DNA of 64,000 bases from Armatimonadota bacterium (GCA_013178155.1 JABLXH010000005.1:1-64000), one strand, 5' to 3'. Positions 1 through 9,570 are shown, counted from the first letter of the stretch. Numbers and translations are program-made. Notes: generated by a model not told the origin, from the letters alone.

Positions 1-780
1 TTTGCCACCATCTTCACTCGTGGGCGGGCTGAGACGGGCGTGGCTTCCCTGGCGTCGTTTCCCTACTGGCAAGCCAGCCGCCAACTGAAGTCCTTCCTGG
101 GTTCACAGCCCCTGATGGTCAACGGCAGGATGACGAACCTCGTCATGCTGGGGAGCCTGATCTTCCTGCACTTCGGGCTCTACCCCGAGGGGATGACGTA
201 CCAGATCGAGACGCTGAAGATGGGCGAAGAGACCCGGCTGAAGACCTCCAACCTCAAGTGGGTCATCCTGGGGGCCATGCTGGTGGGGATCCTGGTGCAC
301 CTCCACACCTTCATGACCATGTCCTACGAGTGGGGGTTCAACACGCTGGCGGGGGGTACGACGGAGGGTGGCTACGGAGTGGCCATCTCGCGGGCCGAAT
401 GGGACGAGATCGCGACCGTGGCCAACGGTCGCCCCGCGCCGCCCAACTGGGCTCGGAACGGCTACACCATCGGTGCCGCGCTCTTTACCCTGCTGCTGGT
501 CGCCGTGCGTCTGCGCTTTCCGCGGTCGCCGTTCCATCCGCTGGGCTTTGTGATGACCACCAGCTACGGCTACGCCTACTGGGGCCCCTACTTCGTGGCC
601 TGGTTGGCGAAAGCGATTATCCTGCGGGTCGGCGGCGTGCGGCTGTACCACCAGCTGACGCCGATGTTTGTGGGCCTGGTACTGGGGCAGATCTTTGCCC
701 TCGGGGTAGTCTGGCAGATCTTCGCCGCCTTCTGCGGCGACGAGTGGAAGCGCCTGGCCGACCCCCTCAGCTACTTCTGA
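1..780 (+). CDS. DUF6785/DUF6784-type membrane protein, C-terminal part (5' end outside window)
   Basis: The reading frame is open from base 1, so the start lies upstream; the GTG at 40 is only the first start-like codon inside the window. About 259 residues remain, ending DPLSYF before TGA. The sequence alternates hydrophobic membrane segments (around LVMLGSLIFLHF, WVILGAMLVGILVHL, YTIGAALFTLLLVAV, MFVGLVLGQIFALGVVW) with loops, and the segment with FPRSPFHPLGF followed by a YWGPYFVAW-type stretch matches what I remember of the DUF6784 C-terminal region of DUF6785 proteins, which occur in Armatimonadota and Planctomycetota. The function is unknown; a polytopic inner-membrane protein is certain from hydropathy. 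It converges with the DUF4091 gene across a strong hairpin. Confidence 0.8.
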   Translation, partial: FATIFTRGRAETGVASLASFPYWQASRQLKSFLGSQPLMVNGRMTNLVMLGSLIFLHFGLYPEGMTYQIETLKMGEETRLKTSNLKWVILGAMLVGILVHLHTFMTMSYEWGFNTLAGGTTEGGYGVAISRAEWDEIATVANGRPAPPNWARNGYTIGAALFTLLLVAVRLRFPRSPFHPLGFVMTTSYGYAYWGPYFVAWLAKAIILRVGGVRLYHQLTPMFVGLVLGQIFALGVVWQIFAAFCGDEWKRLADPLSYF

Positions 781-791
781 CGCACGACGAC

Positions 792-825
792 ACTGCGGGG
801 ACGAGCCTCGCCTCGTCTCCGCAGT
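792..825. terminator. Bidirectional intrinsic terminator hairpin
   Basis: A 14-bp stem (792-805 with 812-825, one G-U pair, 6-nt loop) sits between two convergent stop codons and is followed on the + strand by a pyrimidine tract (TTCCCTCTTC). Placement and symmetry fit termination of both the DUF6785-type gene and the leftward DUF4091 gene. Confidence 0.7.
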
Positions 826-861
826 TCCCTCTTCGGCACAGCCGCCGCTGGTGGCAGGGCC

Positions 862-3800
862 CTAGCGCTTCAGTCGCTCCAGCATATCCGCCAGGCGCTC
901 TCGATGCTCCAGCAGGGGCCGGGGGTCGGGGTTGAACTCCGTGGGGGAGTCCACCACGTCCTTGGGCACCGCCAGCAGCTTCTCGGCTTCGGCGATGAGT
1001 GCAGCGGGTTTGCCCGCCTGCCTTGCCGCGGCGAGGGCCTGGCGCAGCTCGTAGAAGTACTCCCAGTCATCGCAGCCGTCACGCAGCATTTCCCAGCGAA
1101 TGCAGTTCACTGGCCCCTCAACATACGGCCGGCGCTCAGTGTTCACGTCGCGGTTGGGCGGATAGAGCAGACGGCCGTCACCGTTGCCCCAATAGGCGAC
1201 CTGCCCGGGCTGAAAGCCGTAGCCGGCCACGTAGCCCATGGGGTCCTCCCACGGGTTCTGGGGCTGGTCGGGAAAGGCGGCGCTGGACGTCCACCAGTTG
1301 GTGGTCCAGATGAGTATCCCTTGGACGTTGTACTTGACCGTCAGCCACAGCCAGACGCGCAGGTCAACGGCCGAGTGGTCAATGAAAAGGCCGGGCCACG
1401 GAGCCTTGGGGCCGGTACAGACATACCACCAGATGGTCTCACCACCGGCCTGGCGGGCGGCGGTCGCCTCGGGCACCAGATTGGACTCCACGGGGCACCA
1501 GATGTCCACGTCGCCGAAGAGCTCGGGCACCGGCTCCTCGGTCAGCATCCGCCGCACAAGAGGAGCGCCCCGCTTGATCAGGCGCATCCCCTCGGAGACA
1601 TAGGGGTAGTCCCGTGGTTCGGGCTCGTCGTACCAGTACACATACCCCTTTCTGAGCCAACCGTGTTCCTGCAGGTGCTGCTGCACGAGCATGGCTGCTT
1701 GGGCGTAGAGGCGTTCGTAGCCCTCTGTGCCCTGGCGGTATGGCCCCAGGTGGCCACTGCCGTCGCGGTTGAAGCTCATGCCCGCGAGACTCATCATCGG
1801 CAACGTGAAGTTGGCGAAGCCATAGTCGTCCAGATAACGTTTGGCCTGTTCATCCCAGGCGGCAAAGTCAGCGGTGACCTGAATGTCACCCAGTCTCGTC
1901 TCAAAGCCGGGGTCGGTGAGCAGGTTTGGGCCACCATCGGCTTTCCCGAAGTAGAGGTCATCGAACCAGGCGGTGCCCACGCGCTCACCGCCCTCACTCC
2001 AGAGAACGGGACGCAGCGACAGCGAGAGCTGGGCGGTATCGGGTGTCAGACGGCCGGCAGGGATGATGAACTCACCTGTCTGCCAGGTAACGTCACCGGC
2101 AAAGGCGAGATCGAGATTGCGGCCGGGCATCCAGGCCCCATCGGTACCGTGTTGACCGAGAGTGATCAGGTACTCCTGGCCCGGATAGGCGGTGCGCACC
2201 TTCCAGCTAAGGCGGTAGGCAACATCGGGCTGGACCGCCACGCGCGCCGTATGGTTTACCGTGACCGCAACGGTCTCGCTGTCATCCGTTATCTTCAGGC
2301 ACTGAGCGCCTGCGGCAGGGTCGGTGGTGTCAAACTCCCCGCCCTGCCAGGCGTCAGCGCCGCCGCTCAGGCGTACCGTGAAGGGGTCAAAAGGCGCGAA
2401 GGTGTAGGGGCTGAGACGATGGTCGCGGAAGTTCTGCATGTACAGGTCCCAGACCTGGCGCCGCTGTTCTGGCGAGGTCAGGTTGTGGTACTGGGCGATG
2501 GTGCCCTCCGACAGGCCAAAGCCGCTCTCCAGATGAGGTTCCTTGCTGAGGGTGAATCCGTAGACGCGCAGCTCGATGGGAACCGAGGCTCGCCAGCCGT
2601 CGGCGCTGAGGCGAAGCTGTGCCCGGTAAGTGCCTGGTCGGCTATCCGGCGGCACGTACACGGTGAGCCACAGAGGGTGGTTCTGGTCGGCTGCCAGGTC
2701 CAGCGGCTCTTTGATGGGGGGCAGGGCGTCAGGCCACCAGCCCACACAGCCCGCCTCGTCGGTGGGCCGTGAGACGTAGTGGTAGGCAACCTGGTCCACC
2801 GTCCAGCGCACACCAGGCAGCCCGGCCGGCCCCTCCACCTGCGCGGTGAGCCCTCTGAGCTCGTGCTGAAAGCGCAGCACAACCTGCGCCGCCTCAAACT
2901 CGTTGCCGGCTGCTGACAATCGCACCACCGGGTCCTGCGTCCTCGGTGCCGGACGGTCGCGACTGACCTTGTACGGTCCCTCGCACCACCACAAGGTGGG
3001 GGCGGCGGGGCCGCCTGGCTGGATGAGGTACCCGTATTGGCCGGCCTGGAGAGCTGTGAAAGCCACGGGACACTGGGCCGCAAACAGAGGCCCCGTGCGG
3101 TCTCGAACCGTCAGCACCAGGGAGTTCCGTCGCTGGTCCATTGGGATCTCGTCTAGCGCGTACTTGACCTCAAGACTGACTTCCTCTGCGGCCGGCACGC
3201 TGACCAGCTCACCCGCGGTCTCCGGGGTGGCTGGCGGGGAAGCCATCGCGGCGTTCACACGCAGTTCCATGCTCTTGGCTGTATTGTTGCGCAGGCGGAG
3301 TCTGGCCACATTGTCCTGCCCAGGCTGCAGTTCACCAAGCGAGAGCACGGTCACTGTGAGATCGGGGCGGCTCGTGTTGACCTGCAGGAAGCGGGTCGTC
3401 CCTCTCACCTGCCCGAGATCCCGATCGAGCTGGGCCTCATACTCGTACCCGGTCACCTGGAAGCTGCCGGGCGCTGCATCGCCGGGGGGTTCGCCCTCTC
3501 CCGGTGAGCGCAGACGCACGTAGATCTGTTCAGCGGGGAACAGGGCGTCTGGAAGCTCGAACCTGCCAGACCCGAGCTTGCCCAGGCGCCCCACGCTTTG
3601 CCACGTCTGGGCGTCGCGACTGGCCTCGACGATGCAATCGCCGGAGGTGTGGTAGCCAAGGTTGACGCTCACCCGGGCGGCCTTCTGGCTGGCTCCGGGG
3701 ATCCCCTGCCGATAAGTCAAGCTCGCACCGGGGCCAAAGGGCCAGCGATTGCTGTTGAACCCACACGTGTAGTCCACCAGGAGGGGGGAGTAGTTGCTGC

Positions 3801-4365
3801 CCTCATAGGCAAAGTCCGGCGCAAACCGGTAGGTGGCACCCTCCAGTTGCTCTCCCGCAGCCAAAAGCACGTCGCCATGGGGGGCATGGACCGGGATGAC
3901 CTCTTGCAAAACAACGTCATCGAACAGCAGCGTACCGCGCATACTCCACATGCCCAGCCGCAGTTGGGCATCGGCGGGCAGCTCGGGAGGGACGACGAAG
4001 ATGAACTCACAAGGCTGCCAGGTCGTCGTGTAGCCGAAGTCGCGGTTAGCAAAGCCCGGGCCCGAGACCACGCAGCCGCCCGTGGCGTCTACGCTCTTAA
4101 CCCAGAAGGCGAAACGATAGGTGTGCCCAGGCTGGAGCATGCCCGCGGGGCACCGCCACAGGGACAGGTCGCGTTCTGGCGATCCAGTCAGGCTGATGGC
4201 ATGGTCGCCGCTATGGCCTTGGGAAACCCAGTTACCCTCGCCCTCAACCTGCCAGCCTGCCGGCCGCTCGTCGCCGGTTTCAAACGACGGGTTAGGTGCC
4301 AGGTTCTGCGCCCAGACTGCAGAGACCAGACAGAATCCTATCATGGCTATCGCGACGCGCAACAC
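862..4365 (-). CDS. Secreted DUF4091 (GH123-like) glycoside hydrolase with carbohydrate-binding-like N-terminus
   Basis: The 1167-residue protein opens with a signal peptide (MLRVAIAMIGFCLVSAVWAQ). A jelly-roll-like module follows (NPSFETGDERPAGW), and a second one lies mid-protein near residues 640-830. The C-terminal third carries the DUF4091/GH123 signature: a TIM-barrel strand ending YWYDEPE, with an Asp-Glu pair at 913-914 in the place of the GH123 substrate-assisted catalytic pair, and a late IWTTNWW aromatic strand. GH123 enzymes act on N-acetylgalactosaminides; whether this multidomain relative does so is inference. It is presumably exported to the periplasm or surface. The gene is monocistronic, divergent from the secretin operon and convergent with the preceding gene. 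Confidence 0.8.
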   Translation of the reverse strand: MLRVAIAMIGFCLVSAVWAQNLAPNPSFETGDERPAGWQVEGEGNWVSQGHSGDHAISLTGSPERDLSLWRCPAGMLQPGHTYRFAFWVKSVDATGGCVVSGPGFANRDFGYTTTWQPCEFIFVVPPELPADAQLRLGMWSMRGTLLFDDVVLQEVIPVHAPHGDVLLAAGEQLEGATYRFAPDFAYEGSNYSPLLVDYTCGFNSNRWPFGPGASLTYRQGIPGASQKAARVSVNLGYHTSGDCIVEASRDAQTWQSVGRLGKLGSGRFELPDALFPAEQIYVRLRSPGEGEPPGDAAPGSFQVTGYEYEAQLDRDLGQVRGTTRFLQVNTSRPDLTVTVLSLGELQPGQDNVARLRLRNNTAKSMELRVNAAMASPPATPETAGELVSVPAAEEVSLEVKYALDEIPMDQRRNSLVLTVRDRTGPLFAAQCPVAFTALQAGQYGYLIQPGGPAAPTLWWCEGPYKVSRDRPAPRTQDPVVRLSAAGNEFEAAQVVLRFQHELRGLTAQVEGPAGLPGVRWTVDQVAYHYVSRPTDEAGCVGWWPDALPPIKEPLDLAADQNHPLWLTVYVPPDSRPGTYRAQLRLSADGWRASVPIELRVYGFTLSKEPHLESGFGLSEGTIAQYHNLTSPEQRRQVWDLYMQNFRDHRLSPYTFAPFDPFTVRLSGGADAWQGGEFDTTDPAAGAQCLKITDDSETVAVTVNHTARVAVQPDVAYRLSWKVRTAYPGQEYLITLGQHGTDGAWMPGRNLDLAFAGDVTWQTGEFIIPAGRLTPDTAQLSLSLRPVLWSEGGERVGTAWFDDLYFGKADGGPNLLTDPGFETRLGDIQVTADFAAWDEQAKRYLDDYGFANFTLPMMSLAGMSFNRDGSGHLGPYRQGTEGYERLYAQAAMLVQQHLQEHGWLRKGYVYWYDEPEPRDYPYVSEGMRLIKRGAPLVRRMLTEEPVPELFGDVDIWCPVESNLVPEATAARQAGGETIWWYVCTGPKAPWPGLFIDHSAVDLRVWLWLTVKYNVQGILIWTTNWWTSSAAFPDQPQNPWEDPMGYVAGYGFQPGQVAYWGNGDGRLLYPPNRDVNTERRPYVEGPVNCIRWEMLRDGCDDWEYFYELRQALAAARQAGKPAALIAEAEKLLAVPKDVVDSPTEFNPDPRPLLEHRERLADMLERLKR

Positions 4366-4541
4366 GGTGGCTCACCTCACTCGAATCGCTGGTTGGAGGT
4401 TCTCGCTAGACCGCGATTCCATTTGGCATCTTCTGCGCATCTCGCCGGGAACCTTCCGGCGGCGCCAAGGCACAATGATAGATAGGCACCCCGGAAAGCG
4501 AACATCAGAGGTCTCGGGTGGCCGGTGACGAACCTGAGTGG

Positions 4542-4569
4542 CAGGGGCGAAGCGGATCCCTCGCCCCTG
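4542..4569. other. Hairpin in the divergent DUF4091/secretin intergenic region
   Basis: A perfect 9-bp stem CAGGGGCGA/TCGCCCCTG with a 10-nt loop lies in the 257-bp gap 4366-4622. Both neighbours are transcribed away from it, so it is not an obvious terminator; it could be part of the secretin 5' leader or an operator. No clear sigma70 boxes were seen in the rest of the gap. Confidence 0.45.
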
Positions 4570-4622
4570 TGTCTCATGTCTGCTTGTAGGTCTTCCATAC
4601 CAACTGTAGGCTCAGGTGTACC

Positions 4623-6011
4623 ATGGCACGTGTAGCGTTCGTTCTCTCTTGCCTGCTGCTGGCTGCCTGTCTGGTGGCTCAACCTCCGCCCTCGGTGGTG
4701 CCGCCGCCGGCGCCAAACGCGAATGGCGGTGAGGCCCCGGCCGCGCCGCCTCCCGCGCCGGCTCCGCCGGCCACTAACGGCAACGGAGCTGGCAACGGCG
4801 GCGAAAAGCCGAAAGAAGAGAGCAAGGCCGAGGAAGGCAAGACGCTGCTAATCGAACCCAGCGAGGGTGGCTGGACGATCCACGCCATCAACGTTGAGGC
4901 GCACGAGCTGCTGACCGCCTTCGCCTCGAAAGCCGGACTACCACTCATCGTGGACGATACCGTCAGACGCAAGCTCACGCTCAACATCACGGGAAAGACC
5001 GAAACGGACATTCTCAGCATCATCGTAGATGCCTATGGTTTCTCCTGGGCTCAGGTGGACGGTATCCACGTGGTGTCGGAGGGAATGCCACGGACTCCAT
5101 CGTCGTACCTGTTGTCGGAGATTGCCTCGGTGACGACCAAGTACGTGGCCCCAAACCAGGCCCAACAGCTACTGCCGATCTTCCTCCAGCAACACGTCAA
5201 GGTGAATACGGACCAGAACGCGGTAGTGCTGTCGGGCCCGAAGCCGGTGCTGGAGAAGTTCCGACAGGATGTTGAGCAGTTCGACGTCCCAGCGACGCAG
5301 ATCATGCTGGACGTCAACGTCGTGGAGTTCACGGATGTGGACACTGACACTTTCGCCGCCCTGCTGGGGGGAAGCAATGACAGTCTGCGGATAGTGGCGG
5401 ACTCCCTGACCGGTAACCTCACGCTCACCGCCATCGCCGACCTGCCAACGGTGTTCTTCTCGCAGCTCCGGGCACTGGTAACCAAGCGTCAGGCCCGGGT
5501 GCGGGCCAACCCGCGCATCGCCACGGTGAGTGGTCAGTCGGCCAACATCTTCATCGGCCAGCAGCAGTACCTAACCACGCCCATCGGCTATGGCTACGGG
5601 GCCAACTCCATCAATGCAGGCGTCTCGCTGACGATGACGCCGCTGACCGGTGGCGAAGGCGAGATTATCCTGGACCTGGAGGAGGAGATCAGCACCCTTA
5701 GTGCTCCGGACCCGGTGACGGGCCTGCCAACGAAGACGACGCGCAGCGCTGAGACCACAGTGCGGGTGCGTGATGGCCAGACGATCGTGACAGGGGGCCT
5801 GCGTCAGCTGGAGCGCCGAGCGACACACCGTGCCATCCCCATACTCAGCGAGATCCCCCTGGTTGGCAAGCTCTTTCAATCCGACCGGGTTGAGAACACG
5901 GTGGTGGACCTGGCCATCTTCATCACGGCGCGGTCACTGTCAGCGACTGGCCATCTGCCAGACGAAGACACGAAGCTGCTGCAAGAGCAGTTCAGCACGG
6001 AGACGGAGTAG
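4623..6011 (+). CDS. Secretin-family outer-membrane protein 1 (possible lipoprotein)
   Basis: This 462-residue protein is the first of three adjacent secretin paralogs. The N-terminus is a signal sequence with a lipobox-like LAAC (Cys16), then a Pro/Ala/Gly-rich linker to about residue 75. An STN/N0-like domain (about 85-155, AINVEAHELLTAFASKAG), an N1-like KH fold (about 160-222, with KVNTDQNAVVLSGP) and a short secretin core follow. The core contains ARVRANPRIATVSGQ, VRVRDGQTIVTGGL and the terminal IPLVGKLF-type motif. Secretins form gated outer-membrane rings in type II secretion and type IV pili. No other secretion components lie nearby. The next gene begins 3 nt after the stop. Confidence 0.85.
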   Translation: MARVAFVLSCLLLAACLVAQPPPSVVPPPAPNANGGEAPAAPPPAPAPPATNGNGAGNGGEKPKEESKAEEGKTLLIEPSEGGWTIHAINVEAHELLTAFASKAGLPLIVDDTVRRKLTLNITGKTETDILSIIVDAYGFSWAQVDGIHVVSEGMPRTPSSYLLSEIASVTTKYVAPNQAQQLLPIFLQQHVKVNTDQNAVVLSGPKPVLEKFRQDVEQFDVPATQIMLDVNVVEFTDVDTDTFAALLGGSNDSLRIVADSLTGNLTLTAIADLPTVFFSQLRALVTKRQARVRANPRIATVSGQSANIFIGQQQYLTTPIGYGYGANSINAGVSLTMTPLTGGEGEIILDLEEEISTLSAPDPVTGLPTKTTRSAETTVRVRDGQTIVTGGLRQLERRATHRAIPILSEIPLVGKLFQSDRVENTVVDLAIFITARSLSATGHLPDEDTKLLQEQFSTETE

Positions 6012-6014
6012 CCT

Positions 6015-7757
6015 GTGCGGACCCGACTGGTCGCAGGATTGGGCTTCGTACTGCTGGCTCTTGGCGTGGCTGACGCCGAGCTGCAACAGTTCTGCAGCGT
6101 CGAGAAAGTGGATGTCCAGAAGCTCAGCAACGCCATCGTCATAAGGCTGCAGTGCGACGGCCTGGTGCAGCTGGAGCCTGTGCTCTGGACGATGAAGTCG
6201 GGGGACAGCGAGGACGACTTCAACCTGCGCGAGACGGACCAGATATCCTTCCGACTGACCAACGCAGTCTCCGGCTCCGCCTCCATGGTCAACATCGCTC
6301 AATATCCGGTCAGCCACCTTGCCTTTGAGATGGAGCCGGGCTCGGAACAGAACATAGGCATCCAGTGTACGCTGAAGCTGTACAAACCGGGCTGGGTGTT
6401 TGTGTTCACCAAGCGAAAGCGCGAGTACTCGCGCTGGTTCGATCGCCCGGACCGCGGCGACGAGTGGGACTGGACGCCCTTCCGCGAGTACTTCGACGAC
6501 CACTTCGAAGGCAAGCCATGGCTGGCCATACAGACCAGCGAAGACCAGAAGCAGATCATCATCACAGTGCAGACGGGTCGTCCGGAGGAGCCTGAGCCAG
6601 TCCGCCCACAAATAAAGGAAGCCGCTCCCTTGCTGCAGGTAGCAGGTACCGAGCAAGCAGTCAACCTCAGGGCTCTGCACGCGAACCTGGACAGCCTGCT
6701 GCAGCGACTGGCAGACGAGACCGGTATCCCCATCTTCCTCGATGACCGTGTGCAATGCCGGGTGACAATGCACGTAACGGATTTCCCGTTGCGCCGAGTG
6801 CTGCAGGTACTGGCCTCAAGCTACGGCCTGAATCTCAGGGAAGAGGGCGGGGCTTACTACCTGACCTTGAGCCATCCGGACAACCCCACGAGCTATTGGG
6901 CCGCCACTACCCGCAATGTCCCGCTGAATTACCTGTCACCGTCGCGGGCGCTGCTCATGCTACCGGATACCGTGCTCCCGTACGTGCATCCCAGCAGAGA
7001 CGGCAACGCGCTGGTGGTGGACGGCCCCGGCTCGATGGTACAGCGCATCGAGCAAGACCTGCGAACGCTGGACCAGCCCACACGGCTATGCCGGCTGCGG
7101 TGCTGGGTGGTGTCAACCGAGAAGACCGACGACGAGGTTCGCGAGGTGATGTCGCGGATCAGGGGTGGCAATACCGACCTGCTTGTCAACAGCGAGGGCG
7201 ATCTCAGCATCACCGTGGGGCCCGAACCGGGCACCCGGACACTGGCCAGACTGCGCGCCCTGCAGCGCCGGGGCAAGCTGCATATCGCGGCGTTGCCATC
7301 GGTACTGTGCTGGCCCGGGGGCAGCGCCAACCTCTTTGTCGGGCAGAGCATCTACTACCTGCGGGTCTATGGCGAGTACGGAGAGATCACGCTCGACAAG
7401 GTCAGTGTAGGTACCAGCCTCGACGTCTGGGCACGCAATGTCGGGGAGACGATTACAGCCTGGGTGAATGTGGCCAACAGCGTGACGGGTGAGCAGACCG
7501 CCGAGGGCCCGACGATCTTCACCCAACGGGCGCAGTCCACGTTGCGCATCAAGTCCGGTGACCTGATGGTCGTGGGCGGTCTGCGGTCCACGGAAGACGG
7601 CCGGGACGATCAGAAGCCACTTCCGGCCATCGGGCCGCTCTCGGACGTCATTTCTGGCCGCTTCAAACAGAGCATCAACGGCGAGGTCACGGTGCTTGTC
7701 CAAGCCGAGAGCCTGGATAGCGTTCCGGTGGCTGAAGGATACGAGGTCATGAAATGA
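6015..7757 (+). CDS. Secretin-family protein 2 (diverged barrel end)
   Basis: The 580-residue product starts at GTG with a signal peptide (MRTRLVAGLGFVLLALGVADA). Residues about 25-190 form an extra beta-rich domain, resembling AMIN-type domains and matching the N-terminus of the next protein (LSNAIVIRLQCDG versus LSNGVQIQVKADG). An STN-like domain (about 215-288), an N1-like domain (about 297-355, RDGNALVVDGPGS) and a secretin core follow. The end is atypical: after VVGGLRSTEDG the usual IPxLGDLPxIGxLF segment is replaced by LPAIGPLSDVISGRF. It sits in an operon between two more canonical copies and overlaps the next start (ATGA). It may be an accessory ring subunit. Confidence 0.8.
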   Translation: MRTRLVAGLGFVLLALGVADAELQQFCSVEKVDVQKLSNAIVIRLQCDGLVQLEPVLWTMKSGDSEDDFNLRETDQISFRLTNAVSGSASMVNIAQYPVSHLAFEMEPGSEQNIGIQCTLKLYKPGWVFVFTKRKREYSRWFDRPDRGDEWDWTPFREYFDDHFEGKPWLAIQTSEDQKQIIITVQTGRPEEPEPVRPQIKEAAPLLQVAGTEQAVNLRALHANLDSLLQRLADETGIPIFLDDRVQCRVTMHVTDFPLRRVLQVLASSYGLNLREEGGAYYLTLSHPDNPTSYWAATTRNVPLNYLSPSRALLMLPDTVLPYVHPSRDGNALVVDGPGSMVQRIEQDLRTLDQPTRLCRLRCWVVSTEKTDDEVREVMSRIRGGNTDLLVNSEGDLSITVGPEPGTRTLARLRALQRRGKLHIAALPSVLCWPGGSANLFVGQSIYYLRVYGEYGEITLDKVSVGTSLDVWARNVGETITAWVNVANSVTGEQTAEGPTIFTQRAQSTLRIKSGDLMVVGGLRSTEDGRDDQKPLPAIGPLSDVISGRFKQSINGEVTVLVQAESLDSVPVAEGYEVMK

Positions 7758-9511
7758 GCAAGGCGTACAGGATAGTACTGGTCATGGCGGTGGTGGTGCT
7801 GCTGGGCAGCGCGACGGTTCATGCGCAGCAGGCGTACTGCTACATTCGCGATGTCAAGATCACCCCGCTCAGCAACGGCGTACAGATCCAGGTCAAGGCC
7901 GATGGCATACTCAACTGGATGTACGGGTCAGACGACAACTCCCGCGAAGCCCGCTACGGGGAGGAGGTGCCCGAGCTCACCATCCGCTTCCCCGAGGCAC
8001 GGCTTGAGCTGGAGAAGACCCTCTACGATGTCGAGCAGCCCCCTGTGTCCACAGTCGTGCTGGCGGTACCGCAGGACGCCGTTGGTGGCATGGGGGTGGC
8101 AATGACGGTGCAGATGTCGGAGCGTTCGCGGGTACGCGCCAATACGTCCGAGGATCGGCAGTCCTTCCTGCTGACGGTCTACAGCTCCCGTACCATCGAG
8201 CGGGGAGCCAAGGGCGAGACTGCGACTGCCGACCTCAAGGAAGGGACCATTGAGGTGACACCGGGCACCGACGGTCGCCTGAGCGTCCGCGCGATCCGGG
8301 CGGACATCCACCAGGTCGTGGCGCAGGTGGCGCGGGCCGGACGCTTCGGGGTCGCGGTTGACGATGCGGTCCAGCGGAAGGTCTCGCTCAACCTACAGGA
8401 CCGCACCGCGCTTGACATCGTGAACGGCATCGCTGTCGGCTATGGGCTGGCCCTCTCCAACGTGGGCGACATGTACATGCTTAGCGAGGGCGTCCCGACC
8501 GATCTTCCGACCTATCGTCGCAGCGGGACGGCGTCCTTCCCGACCAAGTATCTCAAAGCCAAGGACGCAGCGCAGTTGCTGCCAACATTCCTGTTCAAGT
8601 ACGTCCACGACAACCCCGAGCAAAACGCAGTGGTGGTCACGGCCCCGACGCAGATGCTCACCAAGATCGAGCGCGACCTGAAGGCCATTGACGTCCCGCC
8701 GCCGATGATCATGGTGGAGTGTGCTGTGGTGGAGCTGACTGACGCCGACGACCTCGACGCCCAGTTCCGGTGGCGGTACCAAAGCACCGAGTACGACGTG
8801 GGCACCGACAGCGGCACTGGAGAGGTGGACTACACCAATGTGCAGCCCGAGAACGGCCTGGTCTCCGCCATTGTGCCAGCGCCAATCCTGCAGGCCTGGC
8901 TCCAGGGACTGACGACGCAGGGCAAGGCCGAGGTCAACGCCCATCCCTCCATGGCCGCGGTGAACGGCAAGAATGCCGAGATCTTCATCGGATCGGAGCG
9001 TTACATCAAGATTTCCTACCTGAGCAGTGGTGTGCAGCAGGAGCGAATCGAGAAAGTCCCGGTGGGTGTGCGCCTGAACGTACGCCCCTGGACCGGCGGC
9101 AACGACGAGATCACCACCGGCCTGCACGTCGAGGTGTCCAACATCGTGGACCTGGACCCGGCCACGGGCGTGCCCAAGCTCAGCTCGCGCGAAGCCAGCT
9201 CGACCCTGCGCACCCGTGACGGCGACATCATCGTGATTGGTGGTCTGTCCCAGCGCCAGCAGGAGAAGACCTGGCGGCGCATCCCTCTACTGGGCGACCT
9301 GCCGCTCATCGGCAAGCTCTTCCGCAGCCGCTCCACACGTTCCAGCACCACTGAACTGGTGATCCTCATCCGGCCGCGTCTGCTGGACGAGAACGGGCGT
9401 CTGCCGCAGGCCGAGGACTGCAGCATCCGGCAAGAGTTCCTGCTGCCCGGTGAGCTGGGCTGCCCCACGCCCGAGGAGGTGCCCGTGACGCCCGCTGCGA
9501 AGGCTGAATAG
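7754..9511 (+). CDS. Secretin-family protein 3 (PilQ/GspD-like)
   Basis: The 585-residue product overlaps the preceding stop by 4 bp (ATGA), implying translational coupling. It has a signal peptide (MSKAYRIVLVMAVVVLLGSATVHA), an AMIN-like beta domain (about 26-135), an STN-like domain (about 175-245), an N1-like domain (about 252-318, DNPEQNAVVVTAP) and a full secretin core. The core includes KAEVNAHPSMAAVNGK, RTRDGDIIVIGGL and the classic IPLLGDLPLIGKLF end. It is the most canonical of the three and the best candidate for a pore-forming outer-membrane ring. A strong hairpin follows the stop. Confidence 0.88.
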   Translation: MSKAYRIVLVMAVVVLLGSATVHAQQAYCYIRDVKITPLSNGVQIQVKADGILNWMYGSDDNSREARYGEEVPELTIRFPEARLELEKTLYDVEQPPVSTVVLAVPQDAVGGMGVAMTVQMSERSRVRANTSEDRQSFLLTVYSSRTIERGAKGETATADLKEGTIEVTPGTDGRLSVRAIRADIHQVVAQVARAGRFGVAVDDAVQRKVSLNLQDRTALDIVNGIAVGYGLALSNVGDMYMLSEGVPTDLPTYRRSGTASFPTKYLKAKDAAQLLPTFLFKYVHDNPEQNAVVVTAPTQMLTKIERDLKAIDVPPPMIMVECAVVELTDADDLDAQFRWRYQSTEYDVGTDSGTGEVDYTNVQPENGLVSAIVPAPILQAWLQGLTTQGKAEVNAHPSMAAVNGKNAEIFIGSERYIKISYLSSGVQQERIEKVPVGVRLNVRPWTGGNDEITTGLHVEVSNIVDLDPATGVPKLSSREASSTLRTRDGDIIVIGGLSQRQQEKTWRRIPLLGDLPLIGKLFRSRSTRSSTTELVILIRPRLLDENGRLPQAEDCSIRQEFLLPGELGCPTPEEVPVTPAAKAE

Positions 9512-9540
9512 GCACCAGAGGTTGTCCGCAGCAGCTTCCT

Positions 9541-9570
9541 GCGAGGGGCCGGCACTTGCTGGCCCCTCGC
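9541..9570 (+). terminator. Terminator-like hairpin after the secretin operon
   Basis: A perfect 10-bp stem GCGAGGGGCC/GGCCCCTCGC with a 10-nt loop begins 30 nt after the third secretin stop. There is no T-tract, so it may be a Rho-assisted or simple 3'-stabilising hairpin. Confidence 0.55.

Noticed and set aside
904-2772. 622-codon rightward open frame antisense to the DUF4091 gene
   Set aside because: It lies wholly opposite a gene with clear signal peptide and domains. High GC makes long antisense frames common, and its product has no motif.
8393-9127. Antisense open frame within secretin 3
   Set aside because: The secretin frame has strong motifs; the antisense translation is His/Val/Gly-rich without domain features.
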